NCBI GenBank assembly: GCA_902776765.1
Contig: CACYRP010000045.1
Span: 1 to 39,241 of the forward strand
Source: Fibrobacter succinogenes
GTDB lineage: Bacteria; Fibrobacterota; Fibrobacteria; Fibrobacterales; Fibrobacteraceae
DNA: 39,241 nucleotides
Direction of reading: 5' to 3'
This document shows, one piece after another, positions 36,221 to 39,241 of this stretch. The translations under genes and the position numbers were made by a program. The notes below the pieces were generated by a model, which was not told the DNA's origin, did no database searches, and saw only the letters and a list, made by a program, of their open reading frames with translations. The first letter of the stretch is position 1. Every line of letters begins with the position of its first letter.

Positions 36221-36949
36221 CTAATGCCTAATCGCTTCGAGCATTTCCTTCACGGCGCGTTCCATGCCAACGAGTGTTGCGCGGCTCACGATGCTGTGCC
36301 CGATAATGATTTCGTCAATCCCGTCAATTTTTGCAACTGGTTGTACGTTTCTGTAGTTGAGCCCGCGTCCGGCAAGAACGTTCAAACCGTATTTGTGGGC
36401 GAGAACGGTCATGTCTTGCAATGCCGAAATTTCACGGTCGACTTCTTCGCGGCTACCGAGTTCGAATGCCGTAGCGTACTTGCCGGTGTTGAATTCCACA
36501 AAGTTTGCGCCGACCTTTTTTGCTGCTTTGACCTGTTCTGTCTCGGCGTCAATGAATACGCTCACGAGAATATCGTTGTTACGGAGCGTCATGATATACT
36601 TTGCAAGTTCGTCGATCTTTGCTGATACGTTCAGACCGTCTTCTGTCGATAGTTCGGTGTGGACTTCCGGGACTAGTGTTACCATATCGGGCTGGCGGTT
36701 GATGGCGAACTGCACCATTGCTTGAGCCGGAGCCATTTCGAGATTCAATTTTGTGGTCACCGTTCCGCGAAGGAGCCTGATGTCGCGGTCCTGGATGTGT
36801 CGTTTGTCTTCACGGAGATGAGCGGTGATTCCATGGCATCCGGCGAGTTCCGCAATCATGGCTGCAGCGACTGGGTCTGGTTCCTTGCCTTTACGGGCTT
36901 CACGGATTGTTGCAATATGGTCCACGTTTACACCGAGTTTGATAGACAT
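36221..36949 (-). CDS. pdxJ: Pyridoxine 5'-phosphate synthase PdxJ
   Basis: Condenses 1-deoxyxylulose 5-phosphate with 3-amino-2-oxopropyl phosphate to make pyridoxine 5'-phosphate. It is 242 residues, a TIM barrel of normal length. It opens MSIKLGVNVDHIATIREARK. Further conserved blocks are GITAHLREDKRHIQDRDI, TKLNLEMAP, TLVPEVHTELSTEDGL, VSVFIDAE, VEFNTGKYA, LNVLAGRGLNYRNV and IIIGHSIVSRA. AGGAG lies five to six bases before the ATG. It begins 8 bp after the upstream deacetylase-like gene on the same strand, so the two are an operon. Confidence 0.96.
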   Translation of the reverse strand: MSIKLGVNVDHIATIREARKGKEPDPVAAAMIAELAGCHGITAHLREDKRHIQDRDIRLLRGTVTTKLNLEMAPAQAMVQFAINRQPDMVTLVPEVHTELSTEDGLNVSAKIDELAKYIMTLRNNDILVSVFIDAETEQVKAAKKVGANFVEFNTGKYATAFELGSREEVDREISALQDMTVLAHKYGLNVLAGRGLNYRNVQPVAKIDGIDEIIIGHSIVSRATLVGMERAVKEMLEAIRH

Positions 36950-36957
36950 AGGCTCTC

Positions 36958-38067
36958 CTATTTAGAATTGAATAAAGTAGATAAGTCAACGAGGGACGTG
37001 CCTTGCTTGGCTGCCTTTTTGGCGATGTCCTCAATTTTAGACAAATTTTGTTCTGTCAGCGGGAGTATCATGATAGATGTTCCGCTTTTGGGCGCTTCCC
37101 TGAGCTTTTGGTGAACATAATCCTCGACGGAACTGTTATCTGGATTATAAGGGAATGCTATTTTACAGATAATATCAAAGTCCTTGCATGATTGCGGTAC
37201 AACGGTACGTTCTTCCATGGACAAATCCAAAAACCACATATCCTTTTTTTCGGCAGGTTTTAGAATGGCCTGCAAAAGCTGTTTGTGCTTGACCGCCTGT
37301 TCGCCATAACGCGTGGCAATTCCAGCTGCATTCGGGAGGATTTCCTTTGCGTCGTTAATTGTTTCTTCTATTTGCTCTTCGGTATGGTGGATGCGAAGCG
37401 GACGAAGTTTGTTGTGGACTTTGTTTAATTTAGTTGATTCCATGGCAAGCCATAGAACAATCTCTTTATTGCTTATTTTGTTTAGGTCTTTGTAAAAATC
37501 GTCATTCAGGCCGAATGGTGGAACAAGCAAGTCGAATGGAAAATCCAGATGGTTTAGTTTTTCAATAATCTCAGGCGAAAGGCTTGTTGTTTGGAACGCT
37601 ATTGACATCAATGATGCATTCTTCATGAAAATATTGTCCGAAACTTGAAGTGTCAGATGGAGTGAATCTCCAGTGGGGCTTAAAATCTCCACCTTTGCTG
37701 ATTGGTAGGAATTTGGATTGTCGTTCAATTCTTCCATCATGAGAATTGTCCCACCGTGTTTTTGAATAAACCTTTGTGCCTGCATCAAGTAAACAACAAT
37801 CGTCTTTCCGCGTGCTAGAGTCCAGATGGTACGCTTGGAACGTTTGGAATAATTAGATGAAATAATTTTCAGTTCGTCTTGCAATCCTTTTTCGAAAGGG
37901 ATTGTGTCGTTCACGATTGTTACGGCATCGGGTGGGCTTATGCCTGTGGTTTCTTCGATTTTTTCGAGAAAGAAATATGCCTTGTCTTGGTTGTTCAAAA
38001 AAAATGCTAAACCGGCAAAAATCCCCGATGCTAAAAAAAGAGCGACAATGTGTTTAAGCTTAATCAT
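36958..38067 (-). CDS. Divergent polysaccharide deacetylase-like protein (YibQ type), exported or anchored
   Basis: 369 residues. An N-terminal hydrophobic segment (IVALFLASGIFAGLAFFL) acts as signal anchor. The body resembles the YibQ/divergent polysaccharide deacetylase family: FDLLVPPFGLNDDF, KEIVLWLAMES (counterpart of the L-H-L-P-M-E block), then NAAGIATRYGEQAVKHKQLLQAILKP and DMWFLDLSMEERTVV. In the family the region at NAAGI usually reads GVNNHMGS; here the histidine-bearing motif is replaced by IATRYGE, so catalytic activity is doubtful. It precedes pdxJ by 8 bp and is divergent from miaA, whose start lies 31 bp away. Confidence 0.7.
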   Translation of the reverse strand: MIKLKHIVALFLASGIFAGLAFFLNNQDKAYFFLEKIEETTGISPPDAVTIVNDTIPFEKGLQDELKIISSNYSKRSKRTIWTLARGKTIVVYLMQAQRFIQKHGGTILMMEELNDNPNSYQSAKVEILSPTGDSLHLTLQVSDNIFMKNASLMSIAFQTTSLSPEIIEKLNHLDFPFDLLVPPFGLNDDFYKDLNKISNKEIVLWLAMESTKLNKVHNKLRPLRIHHTEEQIEETINDAKEILPNAAGIATRYGEQAVKHKQLLQAILKPAEKKDMWFLDLSMEERTVVPQSCKDFDIICKIAFPYNPDNSSVEDYVHQKLREAPKSGTSIMILPLTEQNLSKIEDIAKKAAKQGTSLVDLSTLFNSK

Positions 38068-38097
38068 TACGCCTATAAATATAACTACATTGAGCGC

Positions 38098-38991
38098 ATG
38101 CCTATTCTCTTTGCACTTGTTGGAGCTACTGGTGTTGGCAAGTCTCGCCTTTCACTGGAACTGGCGGAACGCTTTAGCGCCGAAATCATCGGCGTAGATT
38201 CCCGTCAGATATACAAGGGCTTTGCCATTGGAACCGCGCAGCCGTCTCTTGAAGATATGGCTCGGGTAAAGCATCACCAAATTGATTTCCTCGATCCGCG
38301 TAAGGTTTATTCCGCTGGCGACTTCTGTGCAAATGTGAAAAATCTTTTGTCTGAAAATCCAAACCGGAATTATATCTTGGTTGGCGGTACAGGCCTCTAT
38401 CTCCAGTCTTTAATACTTGGGCTTCCGCAAATTCCCAAAATCGATGAATCCGTGCGTAAGTCTTTTGAGGAAGATGCCGCTAAGTTTGGAAGTAAAACTT
38501 TATACGAAAAAGCGAAGCTGGCGGACCCCGAAGCGATGGAAAAGGTTGAGCCGAACAATGTCCAACGCATTATTCGCATTTTGGAAGTCTATCAGCTGAC
38601 CGGTCGCAAACTTTCGGAATGGCAAAAGGAACGTGAAGGTGGGATAGGGGAACTGCCGGTGTTCTGGCTGAACCGCGCTCGCGAAAACCTTTATGCAAGG
38701 ATTGATGCTCGTGTGGACCAGATGATAGCTGATGGTTGGCTCGATGAAATTCATGAACTTGCTAAAACGGTGCCGCTCGATGCTCCGGCTTGGCAAAGTC
38801 TTGGCTATAAAGAACTTTTGTGTGCAAACGACGGCATTCAAGTAAAGATGATTCTCGAAGAAGTCAAGCGAAAAACGCGAAATTATGCAAAAAGGCAGTT
38901 GACTTGGTTCCGTTGGCAGGTCAAATCCACTGAAATAGACTTGGATACGTGCTCAAATCCTATGGAGTTTGTCTTAAAACGACTGGATTAG
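38098..38991 (+). CDS. miaA: tRNA dimethylallyltransferase MiaA
   Basis: Transfers dimethylallyl to A37 of tRNAs reading UNN codons. It is 297 residues from the ATG at 38098; an upstream in-frame start at 38050 would overlap the divergent gene and add a non-conserved extension. P-loop GATGVGKS (9-16), followed by AEIIGVDSRQIYKGFAIGTA, VGGTGLYLQSL, NNVQRIIRILEVYQLTG and the C-terminal TRNYAKRQLTWFRWQ. All family blocks are present. It is a single gene, ended by a hairpin overlapping its stop codon. Confidence 0.96.
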   Translation: MPILFALVGATGVGKSRLSLELAERFSAEIIGVDSRQIYKGFAIGTAQPSLEDMARVKHHQIDFLDPRKVYSAGDFCANVKNLLSENPNRNYILVGGTGLYLQSLILGLPQIPKIDESVRKSFEEDAAKFGSKTLYEKAKLADPEAMEKVEPNNVQRIIRILEVYQLTGRKLSEWQKEREGGIGELPVFWLNRARENLYARIDARVDQMIADGWLDEIHELAKTVPLDAPAWQSLGYKELLCANDGIQVKMILEEVKRKTRNYAKRQLTWFRWQVKSTEIDLDTCSNPMEFVLKRLD

Positions 38992-39032
38992 GTGAAAAAG
39001 GTCGTTTTTTGAACGTTCACCGAAAATTTTTT
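38991..39032 (+). terminator. Terminator of miaA
   Basis: GGTGAA (38991-38996) pairs with TTCACC (39016-39021), with CGTT/AACG pairing inside. GAAAATTTTTTT follows. Confidence 0.65.
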
Positions 39033-39191
39033 TATAAAAAATAGGGGTCGAAAGGCTAAATCTGCCTTGTTGAAATTTTATGGTCCTAAAAAATAGGTGA
39101 ATAGAATGTGAATATCATGATGTAGAAGCTGGATAGAACCCGTTTTTATCAAAAAAAGTGAAAAAAAGTGAATTTTTTTGCCCATGACCCC

Positions 39192-39219
39192 TTGTTTTTA
39201 TTCCCGAAAATTCTATAAT
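39192..39219 (+). promoter_or_regulatory. Promoter facing out of the window
   Basis: TTGTTT (39192-39197) and a perfect TATAAT (39214-39219) are separated by 16 bp. ACCC-tcgaac-GGGT starts just after, so a structured RNA or leader may follow beyond the edge. The preceding 39033-39191 is A/T-rich with no gene seen. Confidence 0.6.
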
Positions 39220-39241
39220 TGGTCTCACCCTCGAACGGGTC

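Noticed and set aside
39200..39241. tRNA gene at the right edge (CTCGAACGGGT looked like a T-arm)
   Set aside because: No acceptor, D or anticodon arm precedes it; the sequence just upstream is a promoter.

Overview
The window looks like a chromosomal segment of a Fibrobacter species (F. succinogenes or a close relative). The signs are secreted plant-polysaccharide enzymes with C-terminal tails of the type IX secretion sorting kind, poly-serine linkers, a TIGR02147-family regulator/lipoprotein pair, and many Rpn-type nuclease genes. This assignment is an inference from gene content, not from a marker gene.

Layout. Positions 1-2090 are accessory DNA: the 3' end of an Rpn/PD-(D/E)XK nuclease gene, a DUF6261-like gene on the minus strand, an array of 42-bp tandem repeats, and a decayed second copy of the Rpn segment, so the DUF6261/42-bp cassette is bracketed by Rpn sequence. 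Positions 2087-9136 hold a complete, A/T-rich type II-C CRISPR-Cas locus. It consists of a tracrRNA on the minus strand, a divergent cas9-cas1-cas2 operon on the plus strand, an 18-bp-stem bidirectional terminator, and an array of 14 repeats of 48 bp with 13 spacers. The tracrRNA anti-repeat pairs over 20 bp with the repeat read on the minus strand, so pre-crRNA is expected to run leftward, convergent with the cas genes. The array has two repeat families, nine copies of form A and five of form B, which differ by compensatory changes in an internal stem. Remnants of AlbA/Schlafen-type genes abut the array on the right (9137-9584), followed by sfsA and an intact Rpn nuclease.

From 12.1 kb on, ordinary chromosomal genes alternate with polysaccharide-degradation genes. 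These are a GH26 mannanase, galM, mnmE (carrying an in-frame copy of an intergenic repeat), a sugar-transporter-like gene, an M6 metalloprotease, an M16 peptidase, an unidentified gene, a pectin operon (PL10 pectate lyase then CE8 pectinesterase), the TIGR02147/lipoprotein pair, a monomeric isocitrate dehydrogenase, an OLD-family nuclease, a two-TM protein followed by truA, pdxJ behind a divergent polysaccharide deacetylase-like gene, and miaA. The window ends in a promoter facing right.

How the genes work together. Cas9, tracrRNA and crRNA form the interference machinery and Cas1-Cas2 the adaptation machinery; csn2 and cas4 are absent. OLD and Rpn are candidate phage-defence or DNA-mobility genes elsewhere in the window. 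The mannanase, pectate lyase and pectinesterase act outside the cell on hemicellulose and pectin; GalM would interconvert the anomers of released sugars. The main candidates for something undescribed are the covarying dual repeat families, the 42-bp repeat array beside the DUF6261-like gene, and the repeat element domesticated inside MnmE.
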